A stretch of 64,000 nucleotides of DNA, from the NCBI GenBank assembly GCA_031277535.1, contig JAITMD010000016.1:162123-226122 (forward strand). Direction: 5' to 3'. The notes beneath the pieces are model-generated. The model searched no databases. It was given only the letters and a program-made list of their open reading frames with translations, and was not told where the DNA came from. This stretch comes from Flavobacteriaceae bacterium. Lineage in GTDB: Bacteria; Bacteroidota; Bacteroidia; Flavobacteriales; Flavobacteriaceae. Of the stretch, positions 1-8,953 are shown in pieces. A program made the position numbers and the translations under genes. Position 1 is the first letter of the stretch. Each line of letters starts with the position of its first letter.

Positions 1-465
1 GAAGTAGGAGAAGGATTCATTCAAGCAATGAAAGTATTAGATGGAGGTCGTATTTCTATCGGAGCTTTATCATTAGGTATCGCAAAAGGTGCTTATGAAG
101 CTGCATTAAAATATTCTAAAGAAAGAGTACAATTCGGTAAGCCAATTAGTGCTTTCCAAGCTATTGGATTCAAATTAGCAGATATGGCTACTGAGATTGA
201 ATGTTCAGAATTGTTATTACACAAAGCTGCTTTCTTGAAAAACAACCACAAACCAATGACTAAAATCGGAGCTATGGCTAAGATGTATGCGTCTGAGGTA
301 TGTGTGAAAGTTTCTACAGAAGCTATCCAAATCCACGGAGGATATGGATATACTAAAGACTTCCCAGTAGAGAAGTTCTTCCGTGATTCGAAGTTATGTA
401 CTATCGGAGAAGGAACTACAGAGATTCAAAAATTAGTTATCTCTCGTAACATTTTAAAAGACTAA
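1..465 (+). CDS. Acyl-CoA dehydrogenase, C-terminal part (cut by window edge)
   Basis: The open frame runs in from base 1, so this is the last 154 residues of a longer protein (the family is usually about 380 residues). It is the C-terminal helical FAD and substrate domain of an acyl-CoA dehydrogenase, which oxidises acyl-CoA to trans-2-enoyl-CoA in fatty-acid or branched-chain amino-acid breakdown. Visible family marks are ERVQFGKPI, the [15 protein letters not shown] segment and IGEGTTEIQ near the C-terminus, where the catalytic base Glu lies in short-chain members. The ATG at 28 is internal, because family sequence continues upstream of it. A strong hairpin terminator follows the stop. Substrate chain length cannot be told from this part. 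Confidence 0.93.
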   Translation, partial: EVGEGFIQAMKVLDGGRISIGALSLGIAKGAYEAALKYSKERVQFGKPISAFQAIGFKLADMATEIECSELLLHKAAFLKNNHKPMTKIGAMAKMYASEVCVKVSTEAIQIHGGYGYTKDFPVEKFFRDSKLCTIGEGTTEIQKLVISRNILKD

Positions 466-483
466 TCACTTTTGATTATATAT

Positions 484-511
484 AAAAAGGGAAGCATCTG
501 CTTCCCTTTTT
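484..511. terminator. Bidirectional terminator
   Basis: A perfect 13-bp inverted repeat (AAAAAGGGAAGCA / TGCTTCCCTTTTT) with a 2-nt centre, rich in A on the left and T on the right. It lies between two convergent genes and can end transcription from both strands. Confidence 0.9.
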
Positions 512-514
512 TAG

Positions 515-1669
515 TTATTTTTCACTGTATTTGGTTACCATTAAGCTTAGTGCGCCATCTCCAGTAATATTACAGGCTGTACCAAAACTGTCTTGTAGAG
601 CAAATATCGTTAGAGTAAGTGCAATACCAGCATCGTCAAATCCGAGTACTGATGCGATGATACCCAATGATGCCATCACTGTACCACCTGGAACACCAGG
701 TGCACCAATAGCAAATATCCCTAATAATAAAACAAACAGTATCATAGTCCCTACAGTAGGAATGCTGCCATATAACACTTGAGATACCGTCATCACAAAG
801 AATACCTCCGTTAGCACTGATCCACATAAGTGAATATTAGAGAAGAACGGGATGGTGAAGTTGGTGATTTCGGGTTTTAGTACTTTGCTTTTATGTGCCG
901 ATTGTAAGGCTACACCTAAAGAAGCTGCTGATGACATCGTTCCTACTGCTGTAAGATAAGCAGGAGGATAATGCTTTATTACTTCCCATGGATTCTTTTT
1001 GGAGTACAAACCAGCTATGGTATATAACACTCCCAACCAAATGAAGTGAGCTACTATTACGATTAGTATCACAGTCAAGAATACAGGTAACTGAGACTGT
1101 ATAGACCCTTCATAGCTAAGTAATGCAAAGTTGGCCATAATATAGAAAGGTAACAATGGCACCAAAACTCTATTGACTAACAACAGAACTATATCTTTAA
1201 AGGAGTCAAAAGCACGTTCCAGTGGCTTAGATTCAGTCCATAAGATACCAATACCAATCATTAGAGCTAACGTAAGTGATGTCATTACCCCAAATACTGG
1301 TGGGATGTCTAATTTGAATAGCATTTCAGGAAGTTCTTTTAGTGTTTCTACATTATTCTCTATCTGTAGATGAGGAATAATATTAAAACCTAATGTACTA
1401 CTAAAGAATCCTGCACCTATACTTGATAAATAGGCGATAATGATGGAAAACCCAATAATACCTGTCTGACTTTTGTCTAACTTAGCGATAGAGGACACCA
1501 CAAATCCCAAAATGATTAGTGGTACTAAAAATAGGATAATCTGCCCTAATATATGTCTTGTCGATAATACCACTTGTAGCAAAGCATCTGTAAGATAAGG
1601 ACCTATAATAAGTCCCACGATTACTCCTAAAAGCAATTTGACTATCGTATTACTAAAGAATTTCTTCAT
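515..1669 (-). CDS. Dicarboxylate/amino acid:cation symporter (DAACS family)
   Basis: A 384-residue inner-membrane protein with about eight hydrophobic segments. It belongs to the sodium:dicarboxylate/glutamate symporter family, which takes up C4-dicarboxylates or acidic amino acids with Na+ or H+. Family marks are the serine-rich re-entrant loop SSAASLG near residue 245, GAPGVPGGTVMAS near residue 325, and a C-terminal helix carrying QDSFGTACNITGDGA. It is somewhat shorter than the usual 400-430 residues. The ATG at 1669 begins MKKFFSNTIVK, a typical start for the family. It converges with the acyl-CoA dehydrogenase gene and shares its terminator; no partner gene is adjacent. The exact substrate is not predictable. 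Confidence 0.88.
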   Translation of the reverse strand: MKKFFSNTIVKLLLGVIVGLIIGPYLTDALLQVVLSTRHILGQIILFLVPLIILGFVVSSIAKLDKSQTGIIGFSIIIAYLSSIGAGFFSSTLGFNIIPHLQIENNVETLKELPEMLFKLDIPPVFGVMTSLTLALMIGIGILWTESKPLERAFDSFKDIVLLLVNRVLVPLLPFYIMANFALLSYEGSIQSQLPVFLTVILIVIVAHFIWLGVLYTIAGLYSKKNPWEVIKHYPPAYLTAVGTMSSAASLGVALQSAHKSKVLKPEITNFTIPFFSNIHLCGSVLTEVFFVMTVSQVLYGSIPTVGTMILFVLLLGIFAIGAPGVPGGTVMASLGIIASVLGFDDAGIALTLTIFALQDSFGTACNITGDGALSLMVTKYSEK

Positions 1670-2492
1670 TTCTTAGGTTTGTATTTTGTTTAAAATAATA
1701 AATATAACGCTGCAAAGGTAGTTATATCACTCGTTTTTTAATGGCATTTACTGCAATATACCATAAATATGGTAGTAGCTATAGTGTTAGATAGCTTGTA
1801 TCCAAGTGCTTTTTTGCCTGAAAATAAACTGAACATCATTCCAATGTATTTGTGGTATTGCTATACTTGTCGTATCAATTCGCATGCCTATTTGTAGATA
1901 ATAAATAGAAAATATAGAAGGAATACGATGGATGAATACTTTGTATAGAGCAAGTATTTCATCGTTTGTGTAGGTCTGTTTATTTGTGATGATGGTGTAA
2001 ATAGTACTATGTAGAAAAAAGAATTAAGCTTTTTTGTTTTTGGTCTCAAAAATGAAGTCTTTTAGAAGAATTAATCAAGATAAAGATGCAATTTTTTTAC
2101 TTTTTACGTTTAAAATGCTCAATTCAAGGCTGTTTTATAAAAAATGTAAGCCATTTTTTTAGTGGTGTTTATTAGTTTTTAGATTATTAATCTATTGATA
2201 TATAGTGTTTTGTTTCGTTTTAGTGCAATATAGCTAGTAGTTTTAATCTACGTTTCATCGCAGTAAATACGGATGTTGACCGGAGTTTGTTCGGGTATTC
2301 GAGGAGAATACTCCGAGTTTAGTTGAGCAGAGGAGTCTTTTGTCGAAGGAATCCCCTTGTATTCTCCTCGTATTCCCCAAGGAAGACAGAGTAAGATTAG
2401 AAAATAATAAAAGAAGAACATTATCAAGGTATAATAGAATAAATAAATCAAGGAGAAAGATGTAAATTAGTAGAGTAATTAAATTGTTGTTA
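1670..2492. other. Long non-coding gap with no convincing gene
   Basis: About 820 bases between the symporter start and the next plus-strand gene. I see no frame with protein-like composition; the minus-strand frames here have atypical composition and run antisense into the downstream gene. The only clear structure is the 11-bp inverted repeat block at 2290-2380. The plus strand is visibly richer in G than C. A promoter for the following gene is probably present but I could not place one firmly. Confidence 0.6.
2290..2380. repeat. Inverted array of 11-bp units
   Basis: GAGGAGAATAC (2301-2311) is matched exactly in inverse orientation by GTATTCTCCTC (2359-2369). The flanking 11-mers TTCGGGTATTC (2290-2300) and GTATTCCCCAA (2370-2380) pair at 8 of 11 positions. 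A further tandem unit, GGAATCCCCTT, sits at 2348-2358. Inside the loop, ACTCC (2310-2314) can pair with GGAGT (2332-2336). The transcript would fold into a long imperfect hairpin. It resembles the 11-bp arrays at 34960 and 53860 in period but not in sequence. Confidence 0.6.
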
Positions 2493-3320
2493 ATGAAAAT
2501 ATTGTTTTTATTTTTTGTTGGAATCAGTACATCTTTGTATGCAAACACAACTTCTGTTGAGTATCGCATAAAGGATGTACAGCAATATGCTGATACGATA
2601 AAGCATAGCAATCTGGAGGTGCAAACAACAGAAGATCCTACAGGTAAATCTTCTGAAGACTGGAGGGCTAAGTACGGGTATGGTGCTTACGTCAAGTATA
2701 GAGTCGATGAAGAAGGAGCTAAAGGTAACATCGGAAAGGTAAAAGAATACTATAACAATGGAAAGTTGAAACAAGAAATGAGTTTCAAGAATGGTTTGCC
2801 AGAAGGAGAAGCAATAACGTATCACGACAATGGAGTTGTTCAGAGTACAGAGTTCCTTAAGGCTGGAAAAGTTGAGGGGGTCGTTAAAGAGTTTGATTTT
2901 GAAGGAAACTTGATAATCGAAAGAAACTTTGTGAATGATGTGATGGAAGGGGCGTGTCAAATATATTTCTTTCCTGGTATATTGACAGACAAGATGAATT
3001 ACCATCATGGAAAATTAGAAGGAGAACGCACGGGTTATTATCCTGAAGGTAATATAAAGACCGTTGCTAATTATAAGAATGGAGAACTCGATGGAAAGTT
3101 TATTAAGTATAATAGATTTGAAGAAGGTATTTTAAGAGAAGGTTTTTTCAAAAATGGAAAGATGGATGGAGAGTTTAAAAGTTACCACGATAATGGAAAA
3201 GTTCGTTCTATTGCTATATTCAAAGATGACATGATGCAAGGCAATGAGATTATTTATGACGAAGCAGGTAATAAGGTCGGAGAGGTTACACCAGAAGAGT
3301 ATGATAAGCGAAGACACTGA
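2493..3320 (+). CDS. Secreted YwqK-like protein with MORN-type repeats
   Basis: A 275-residue protein starting with a signal peptide (MKILFLFFVGISTSLYA). The body is made of about seven repeats of the form 'YY.NGKLK.E..FKNG...GE...Y..NG', typical of the MORN-like repeats of the YwqK/toxin-antitoxin antitoxin family in Bacteroidota. Such repeats form a long beta-sheet, and their biochemical role is mostly unknown. An in-frame TTG at 2484 would add three residues, but the ATG at 2493 directly precedes the signal peptide and is preferred. No cognate toxin gene is recognisable next door, so the 'antitoxin' label is a family name only. The protein is probably exported. Confidence 0.75.
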   Translation: MKILFLFFVGISTSLYANTTSVEYRIKDVQQYADTIKHSNLEVQTTEDPTGKSSEDWRAKYGYGAYVKYRVDEEGAKGNIGKVKEYYNNGKLKQEMSFKNGLPEGEAITYHDNGVVQSTEFLKAGKVEGVVKEFDFEGNLIIERNFVNDVMEGACQIYFFPGILTDKMNYHHGKLEGERTGYYPEGNIKTVANYKNGELDGKFIKYNRFEEGILREGFFKNGKMDGEFKSYHDNGKVRSIAIFKDDMMQGNEIIYDEAGNKVGEVTPEEYDKRRH

Positions 3321-3341
3321 TGTGGTTTAAAGAGGCAAGAA

Positions 3342-3419
3342 ATGAAGTATAAGATAGAGACAGAACGATTGCTATTAAGAGAATTTTTAGTTAGTTATGT
3401 TAGCAGTAGGTATTTGTAA
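3342..3419 (+). pseudogene. N-terminal stub of a GNAT acetyltransferase gene
   Basis: An ATG frame of 25 codons begins MKYKIETERLLLREF, the very characteristic first strand of RimJ/RimL-type GNAT acetyltransferases ('I.TERLLLR.'). The match then stops and the frame ends at TAA in 3417-3419. The remaining ~150 codons of such a gene are absent from the following bases. This looks like a gene remnant left by a deletion, with a hairpin repeat just downstream at 3452. Chance similarity of 15 residues is possible but not likely. Confidence 0.55.
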
Positions 3420-3451
3420 AGAGCATGTTTATACGTATCGTGTATCAGTAG

Positions 3452-3471
3452 AGACGCAACACTTTGCGTCT
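3452..3471. repeat. Short palindromic hairpin (AGACGCAA/TTGCGTCT)
   Basis: A perfect 8-bp inverted repeat with a CACT loop and no T-run, so it is not a normal terminator. It lies directly after the acetyltransferase remnant. Palindromes of the 'GAGACGCAA...TTGCGTCTC' type are, from memory, a dispersed intergenic repeat in several flavobacteria; only one copy is visible here. Confidence 0.5.
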
Positions 3472-3541
3472 ATCACAATGTGATTAAGTATAACAGTCAC
3501 AGATTTAATCTGAGACAATGTAATATGTAAAAATTAGTAAT

Positions 3542-3784
3542 ATGAAAATAGTTGACTTACTTCAAAATTGGGATGTTATTACTTTAGAAGATATCTATGA
3601 CTTCTTTGAGGAGACAGATGATGTTTTTATAGTAAAGTATGATGGAGAGAGAAATATCAATAGATATACTATTCTACTTATCGGTAGTAGCTCGAGATTT
3701 GAGACTATTAGAAGAGATTGTGATAATAGAAAAGAAGGATTACTTTATGTTTTAAAGGAATATTTAAAATATGAGACTATGTAA
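3542..3784 (+). CDS. Small hypothetical protein
   Basis: An 80-residue protein that I do not recognise. It is acidic at the N-terminus (VITLEDIYDFFEETDDVFIV) and mixed charged afterwards, with no signal peptide or membrane segment, so it is probably cytosolic. The composition is protein-like, the ATG is preceded by an A-rich stretch typical of translation starts in this phylum, and a clear terminator follows 40 bases after the stop. It lies alone after the decayed acetyltransferase. It may be a member of a small family of immunity- or regulatory-type proteins, but nothing in the sequence shows that. Confidence 0.6.
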   Translation: MKIVDLLQNWDVITLEDIYDFFEETDDVFIVKYDGERNINRYTILLIGSSSRFETIRRDCDNRKEGLLYVLKEYLKYETM

Positions 3785-3821
3785 AACATTATTGTAGTCT
3801 TTGTATGAATTTGTAAAAAAT

Positions 3822-3847
3822 AAAAGCCAGCTGAATAGTTGGCTTTT
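3822..3847 (+). terminator. Terminator after the small hypothetical gene
   Basis: AAAAGCCAGCT - GAAT - AGTTGGCTTTT forms an 11-bp stem with one G-U pair, followed by T residues. Confidence 0.8.
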
Positions 3848-4112
3848 TCTATTTCTATAAATCAGCAAGAATAAACAAACCTCTCTACTCGATAGCCTCT
3901 ACTTTTGGATGATTACCACTACCTTATTGATTGCCTAATAAAAACGCCATAGCTACGAAATAACTGTATAATGTTTCACACAGTCTGTAAACCGTAAACC
4001 GTAAACTATTCCCCCGTTCACGCAGTATATTTTACCATTCGCGCACACGTTTTTTCAGAAGAAGGATTGTCAGAGTAGGTTTGTGGTGTAATTATTAAGA
4101 GTAAAAACAACA
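3848..4112. other. Non-coding spacer with a short GTAAACC tandem repeat
   Basis: No coding frame is visible. GTAAACC is repeated in tandem at 3987-3993, 3994-4000 and, as a six-base partial copy, 4001-4006. A C-rich stretch (CCCCCGTTCACGC) follows. The promoter of the TonB receptor gene should lie here but no clear TAnnTTTG box was found. Confidence 0.5.
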
Positions 4113-6245
4113 ATGAGAGCACTATTATGTATGTTATTAACCCTATGCTATGGAGCTGTACAAGCACAACAGATAGAGATATCAGGTACGGTGGTTAATG
4201 AAAAGAACAAGCCAATAGAAAATGTGAATGTGTATATGGAAGACAGCTTTGAAGGGGCATTGTCTGATGCAAAGGGACATTTCACGTTTTCTGTACAAGA
4301 CACTATTGTCAGAGGAGTATTAAAGTTAATGCATCCACAGTATGGAAGTCTGGATGTCTATATCGATACGAAAGAGAAGTACACCAATAATTTCGTGATG
4401 AGTGGACAAGAGGATTTATTGGGGGAGATCGTAATAGTAGCAGGAAGTAAGAATAAGAGAGAACGCGCAGAGAGTATAGGGCTTAATGCGATGGATGTAG
4501 TGAGTACAGCTGGTAGTCCTGGTAATATTATGGGAGTGCTAAGTACTATGCCAGGAGGACAAACTAATGGTGAGGATGGACGACTGTTGATAAGAGGAGG
4601 AAAGGCAGATGAGAGTGGTATCTATGTGAACGGTATCAAAGTGTTTCAACCCTATACAGCATCAGTAGGTAATGTACCTGTACGCTCTAAGTTTAATCCT
4701 TTTCTGTTTAAAGGGATGTCTTTCTCAGCAGGAGGGTATAGCGCAGAGTTTGGGGATGCGTTATCAGGGGTATTGCAGTTAGATACTTCTAATGATATAG
4801 ATCCATCGCGCAAAGATATTTCTATCTCTACCGTAGGAGGTAGCTTTGCACAGACACATCAGTGGGGGAAGAACTCCTTGTCCTATAGTTTAAACTATTT
4901 GAATCTGGGAGCTTATACAGCTGTAATAAAACAACGCTACAAAAGTAAAAAACCTTTTACTACAGCATCTGCTGAGGTGGTTTATAAAAGAGAACTGGAA
5001 GAGGGGGGATATAAGCTCTATGCTGCTGCTGATTTTTCTACAATAGATTATGAGCAAGAGATACAACCGAGTAATCGTGTAGATACTTTGGCGTTTAAAT
5101 CAAATAATGTGTATGTAAACAGTTTGTACTTTAAGAAGCTATCCCCATATATGCGATTAGATATTGGTACTGGGTTAGGCTACTCTGATTATAAAGGAGA
5201 TAACAATGAAATGCATTTACACAGAAAGAATTGGGATGTAAACCAGAAAGTAAAACTGTCTTATCAATGGAATAGCAATTGGCAGTTTTTTGTAGGAGCA
5301 GATGTACAGACTTCACAGTTAGATTTGACAAGAGGAATAGGGCCATACTCAGAGCATAAAGATACAGATGCAACCAGGTTTGCTTTGTTTTTTGAGAACA
5401 ATTGGCGCATTGCGTCAGGGTTGACTTTACGAGCAGGAGTACGAGTGAATAAGTATTCTGCTATTTCAGATTGGACAGTGGAACCAAGAACGATGCTGAC
5501 CTATCAGATGGATCCAAAACAACAAGTGTCATTGTCTTATGGAGTGTTTAACCAAGCGTTGAATTTAGAACAATCTTTATACCTAAAACAAGAGGATTGG
5601 ATGCAAGCGAATCACTATATCTTTAATTACACGTATGAGTTTAGAAAGAGAATGTTGAGAGCTGAGGTGTTCTATAAAGATTATAGTAAGTTACTATTGA
5701 CACCTAAAGGTAAGCCAAGTGAGTACTCACAGTTAGGAGAGGGATATGCTAAGGGATTTGATGTGTTCTGGAAAGATAACCAAACCTTTAAAAACTTTAG
5801 TTATTGGATTACTTATACGTATATAGATTCTAAGCGAAAAGAGATGTATTGGAATGAGTGGATACAACCTTCGTATGTGGTGAAGCACAATTTTTCGGTA
5901 GTAACGAAATACTGGATAGAGCAGTGGAAATCACAAGTGAGTATGACTTATACGTATAACACACCACGTCACTTCTATAATTCAGATTTGAATGAGAAGA
6001 CCAGATACGAGAGTACTCCTATACACAATGTGAGTATGAGTTGGGCTTATCTGTTAAGTGCACAGAAAATATTGTATGCTTCAGTGGATAACCTATTAGG
6101 GCGCAATCCTGTATATGCATATCAGTTTAACCAGCAAGGTACACAACCAGATATAATCAATGCTTCGGCTAAGCGATTTGTATATATCGGGTTTATGTGG
6201 ACAATTAGTTCAAATAAAAAAGCAAATCAGTTAGACAATCTATAA
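4113..6245 (+). CDS. TonB-dependent outer membrane receptor
   Basis: A 710-residue outer-membrane receptor. It has a signal peptide (MRALLCMLLTLCYGAVQAQ), a carboxypeptidase-regulatory-like beta-sandwich at about residues 20-100 (IEISGTVVNEKNKPIENVNV), a plug domain at about 110-230 (GLNAMDVVSTAGSPGNIMGVL, LLIRGGKADESGIYVNGI) and a beta-barrel of alternating aromatic strands to the end. Such receptors bring a ligand across the outer membrane using TonB energy. The ligand is unknown: there is no SusD partner, and no iron or haem gene is near. About a dozen polar residues follow the last aromatic barrel strand, an unusual tail. It precedes a secreted protein and a two-component pair in the same direction, which suggests a joint unit. 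Confidence 0.88.
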   Translation: MRALLCMLLTLCYGAVQAQQIEISGTVVNEKNKPIENVNVYMEDSFEGALSDAKGHFTFSVQDTIVRGVLKLMHPQYGSLDVYIDTKEKYTNNFVMSGQEDLLGEIVIVAGSKNKRERAESIGLNAMDVVSTAGSPGNIMGVLSTMPGGQTNGEDGRLLIRGGKADESGIYVNGIKVFQPYTASVGNVPVRSKFNPFLFKGMSFSAGGYSAEFGDALSGVLQLDTSNDIDPSRKDISISTVGGSFAQTHQWGKNSLSYSLNYLNLGAYTAVIKQRYKSKKPFTTASAEVVYKRELEEGGYKLYAAADFSTIDYEQEIQPSNRVDTLAFKSNNVYVNSLYFKKLSPYMRLDIGTGLGYSDYKGDNNEMHLHRKNWDVNQKVKLSYQWNSNWQFFVGADVQTSQLDLTRGIGPYSEHKDTDATRFALFFENNWRIASGLTLRAGVRVNKYSAISDWTVEPRTMLTYQMDPKQQVSLSYGVFNQALNLEQSLYLKQEDWMQANHYIFNYTYEFRKRMLRAEVFYKDYSKLLLTPKGKPSEYSQLGEGYAKGFDVFWKDNQTFKNFSYWITYTYIDSKRKEMYWNEWIQPSYVVKHNFSVVTKYWIEQWKSQVSMTYTYNTPRHFYNSDLNEKTRYESTPIHNVSMSWAYLLSAQKILYASVDNLLGRNPVYAYQFNQQGTQPDIINASAKRFVYIGFMWTISSNKKANQLDNL

Positions 6246-6342
6246 TAACGATTGATGCATAAGAAACAACAACTCACACAACTATGTTTCTGTCTGTGTG
6301 AGTAGTCTATTAATTTTACTTCATAATCAAACAATTAGTCAA

Positions 6343-6966
6343 ATGAAAAAGTTATTTATCTTAGTATTTAGTGTATTTAGTTTAGTGAGTTTCGCACAGT
6401 CTAAATACGAGTTAGGAATGCAAAAAGCAATGCAACAATGGCAAGCAGGAAAACCTGTAGAGGCAAAAGCAATCTTAGATCGCGTGGCTGCATCTGATAA
6501 AGAGAATTGGATACCGGTGTATTATAAAGTGTTTATTGATATAACATCAGGTTTTGCTAATCCGAAGGCTTCAGATATAGAGGAAGTGATAGAGCGTAAC
6601 CGTTCTATAATAGAACAATGGATGACTACAGGAAGTGAAGAGTGGTATGTGCTAAAGGGAATGAATGAAACATTAGAACTAATCACTGATCCGATGAATA
6701 AGGGAATGACACAAACTCCTATTATCAACAAAGCGTATGAACAAGCAGTAAAGCTTAATCCTAACAACCCAAGAGCTGTATATTCATTGGCGAGTTTTCA
6801 AATTAACAGTGCTAAGTTTATGAAAGTGGATATGCCTTACTATTGTCAGATGCTTGAGAAGTCTATTGTGCTATTTGATCAGCAAAAGAGTGATGTACCA
6901 TTCTATCCATCTTGGGGAAAGGATTGGGCGTTAAAGACTCAGGAATTATGTAAAGGCAAGCAATAA
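6343..6966 (+). CDS. Secreted alpha-helical (TPR-like) protein of unknown function
   Basis: A 207-residue protein with a signal peptide (MKKLFILVFSVFSLVSFAQ). The mature part is helical with TPR-like spacing: YELGMQKAMQQWQAGKPVEAKAILDRVA and later NKAYEQAVKLNPNNPRAVYSLA in separate helices. A GTG at 6298 is in frame, but the ATG at 6343 sits exactly at the signal peptide and is chosen. It lies 97 bases after the TonB receptor gene and 58 before the kinase gene. It probably acts in the periplasm with the receptor, for example as a scaffold or a lid-like partner, but that is inference from position only. Confidence 0.7.
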   Translation: MKKLFILVFSVFSLVSFAQSKYELGMQKAMQQWQAGKPVEAKAILDRVAASDKENWIPVYYKVFIDITSGFANPKASDIEEVIERNRSIIEQWMTTGSEEWYVLKGMNETLELITDPMNKGMTQTPIINKAYEQAVKLNPNNPRAVYSLASFQINSAKFMKVDMPYYCQMLEKSIVLFDQQKSDVPFYPSWGKDWALKTQELCKGKQ

Positions 6967-7024
6967 AATAGCTTGCGATATATATCGTATTTTAGATATT
7001 TGTACCTTGTATAAAAATGGAATT

Positions 7025-8098
7025 ATGGTTGTCAATTGGCGAAGACATATATCACTTGCCACTGCGTTTGCATTAGTAAGTAGTTTGGTGGTAACGTATT
7101 TTTATTTTACGAATAGAGATATTGGGATTGGAGAAATGCTTAGTAGTGGTCGTTATTGGAAGAATGTTGTTTTCTCTTTTCTACTTTCTATTCTTATTTA
7201 TGGAGCTAATTTAATGGCTAATACTCTGCTGTGTTTAATAATGGATAAACGCGATGAAAAAGCAAAAGTCCCCTTGAGTAGAAAGTTTCGCAATGTTGCT
7301 TATTTTGTTAATGGTTTAATTACATCTATTGTATCGTATTATATTTTATTAAACTTCTTTTTGTGGCTGTTTTTTGATGTCCCTTTTAAATGGGAATCAT
7401 TGCAGATAAGTAATTTTATATCTGTTACAATCATTAGCCTTTTTATTCTATTAGTTGTTTTTGTGTTTTCGTATAACGATCAACTAAGGTTGTTAGAATT
7501 AAAAAACAAGGAGATGGAGATAGCCTTGCAAAAAAGTCAGATAGAGAGTATGAAAGAGCAGTTGTCACCTCACTTTCTATTTAATAATATGAATGTGCTG
7601 ATAAGTACGATACAAGAAGACCCTGTAAAGGCAGAACAGTTTGCGCGTTCTTTTTCTAAGATTTATCGCTATGTATTAGAAAAGTTGGATTATACTTCGT
7701 GTACGTTGTCAGATGAGTTGGCATTTATTAAAGATTATGTTTATCTGCTGAATGTGCGATATGACAATGCTATAGACTTTAAGATAACAGATGAGGTAAT
7801 GAAGTATGCCGATGTACAACTACCTACATTGAGTTTGCAGATATTGATAGAGAATGTAGTGAAGCACAATGTGATTCCATCAGACGGAAAGATAAAGGTA
7901 GTGCTACGGATAGAAGAGGAAGGATTAGTGTTGTGGAATGAGCGTTGTGCAAAACCTAAGCAGGTGTATTCATCAGGTGTAGGGTTGCAGAATTTGTCTA
8001 AACGCAGTTTATTATTGTTTAATAAGGATATAGAAGTGAAAGATTTAGAAGATAGCTTTAGTGTAAAAATCCCATTATTTAGAAGTAACGCATCATGA
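7025..8098 (+). CDS. Sensor histidine kinase, LytS/YehU type
   Basis: A 357-residue membrane kinase. Four hydrophobic segments occupy roughly residues 8-150 and form the sensor, with no separate extracellular domain. A short coiled linker follows, then the His_kinase core with SPHFLFNN (phospho-accepting His183) and a C-terminal ATP-binding domain with LQILIENVVKHN and GVGLQNLSKR. This is the family that partners LytTR regulators. A TTG at 7007 in frame would add six residues; the ATG at 7025 is preferred. The last codons overlap the response regulator by four bases (ATGA), so the two are translationally coupled. The signal is probably sensed within the membrane. Confidence 0.88.
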   Translation: MVVNWRRHISLATAFALVSSLVVTYFYFTNRDIGIGEMLSSGRYWKNVVFSFLLSILIYGANLMANTLLCLIMDKRDEKAKVPLSRKFRNVAYFVNGLITSIVSYYILLNFFLWLFFDVPFKWESLQISNFISVTIISLFILLVVFVFSYNDQLRLLELKNKEMEIALQKSQIESMKEQLSPHFLFNNMNVLISTIQEDPVKAEQFARSFSKIYRYVLEKLDYTSCTLSDELAFIKDYVYLLNVRYDNAIDFKITDEVMKYADVQLPTLSLQILIENVVKHNVIPSDGKIKVVLRIEEEGLVLWNERCAKPKQVYSSGVGLQNLSKRSLLLFNKDIEVKDLEDSFSVKIPLFRSNAS

Positions 8099-8838
8099 AT
8101 ATAGTAATCATAGAAGACGAGAAGCCAGCAGCAAGATTGTTGACACGTGAGTTGGAGAAGTTGGGATTTACAGTACAACAAACGTTGTATTCTGTGAGTG
8201 AAGCTATTCCTTGGTTTATGCAACAGGAACACCCTGACTTGATATTTGCAGATATACAATTGGCAGATGGGTTATCACTGGAGATATTCGAACAAGTAGA
8301 GATTAAGAGTGCTATTATCTTTGTGACCAGTTTTGATCACTATGCGATAAAGGCTTTTAAGCTCAATAGTATTGACTATTTATTAAAACCAATAGATCCT
8401 TCTGACCTCTTAGGGGCTATTAATAAATATAAGGCACAACAGCGCAGTACCTCTCAGGCTGTGGAGTCACTTAGACAGAGTATAGGTGGTACAAGTTATG
8501 CTAAACGGTTAATGATTAAGGTGGGAATGCAGATTAAGATGGTGTTGGTAGATGAGGTGGTGTGTTTCTATAGAGAAGATAGAGGAGTATATATTTCTAC
8601 AGTGGATGGTAGAACGCATCTGTTGGAAGAGGGTTCGATAGAGGCTGTGATAAGAATGATAGACCCTACTAAGTTTTATAGAGTGAACCGCTATCAGGTG
8701 GTGTGTATTGATTATATCGAACAGATTGTACAATTATCTACTTCTCGTCTCAAATTAGTTTTAAAGAATTATACAGATGAGGTGATCGTGAGCAGAGAGC
8801 GTGTGAGTGAGTTTAAAATGTGGCTGGCAAGTAATTAA
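8095..8838 (+). CDS. LytTR-family response regulator
   Basis: A 247-residue two-domain regulator. Residues 1-120 form a receiver domain with acidic pocket E7/D8, phospho-acceptor Asp53 (LIFADIQ), Thr78 and Lys98 (LLKPI). Residues about 140-245 form a LytTR DNA-binding domain (VDEVVCFYREDRGVYISTVDG, FYRVNRYQVVC). It is the partner of the overlapping LytS-type kinase and binds DNA, probably as a dimer at direct repeats. Likely targets are the nearby TonB receptor and secreted protein genes or the membrane-protein cluster that follows, but no binding site was identified. Confidence 0.9.
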   Translation: MNIVIIEDEKPAARLLTRELEKLGFTVQQTLYSVSEAIPWFMQQEHPDLIFADIQLADGLSLEIFEQVEIKSAIIFVTSFDHYAIKAFKLNSIDYLLKPIDPSDLLGAINKYKAQQRSTSQAVESLRQSIGGTSYAKRLMIKVGMQIKMVLVDEVVCFYREDRGVYISTVDGRTHLLEEGSIEAVIRMIDPTKFYRVNRYQVVCIDYIEQIVQLSTSRLKLVLKNYTDEVIVSRERVSEFKMWLASN

Positions 8839-8953
8839 TTAGAAGTAAAAAGGATAATGTGTATGTATGTTATTGTCTTTATATTTATTTGTATTTTCTT
8901 GAAATAGAAAAATAGATTATCTTTAGTTTAGATTAATTGTAGCATAAGGAAGA

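Noticed and set aside
2255..3008. Minus-strand frames before and inside the YwqK-like gene
   Set aside because: They run antisense to a gene with clear repeats and signal peptide, and their own composition is not protein-like.
2493..3784. Toxin-antitoxin pair made of the YwqK-like protein and the 80-residue protein
   Set aside because: The two are 220 bases apart with a decayed gene between them, the first is exported and neither shows a toxin motif.
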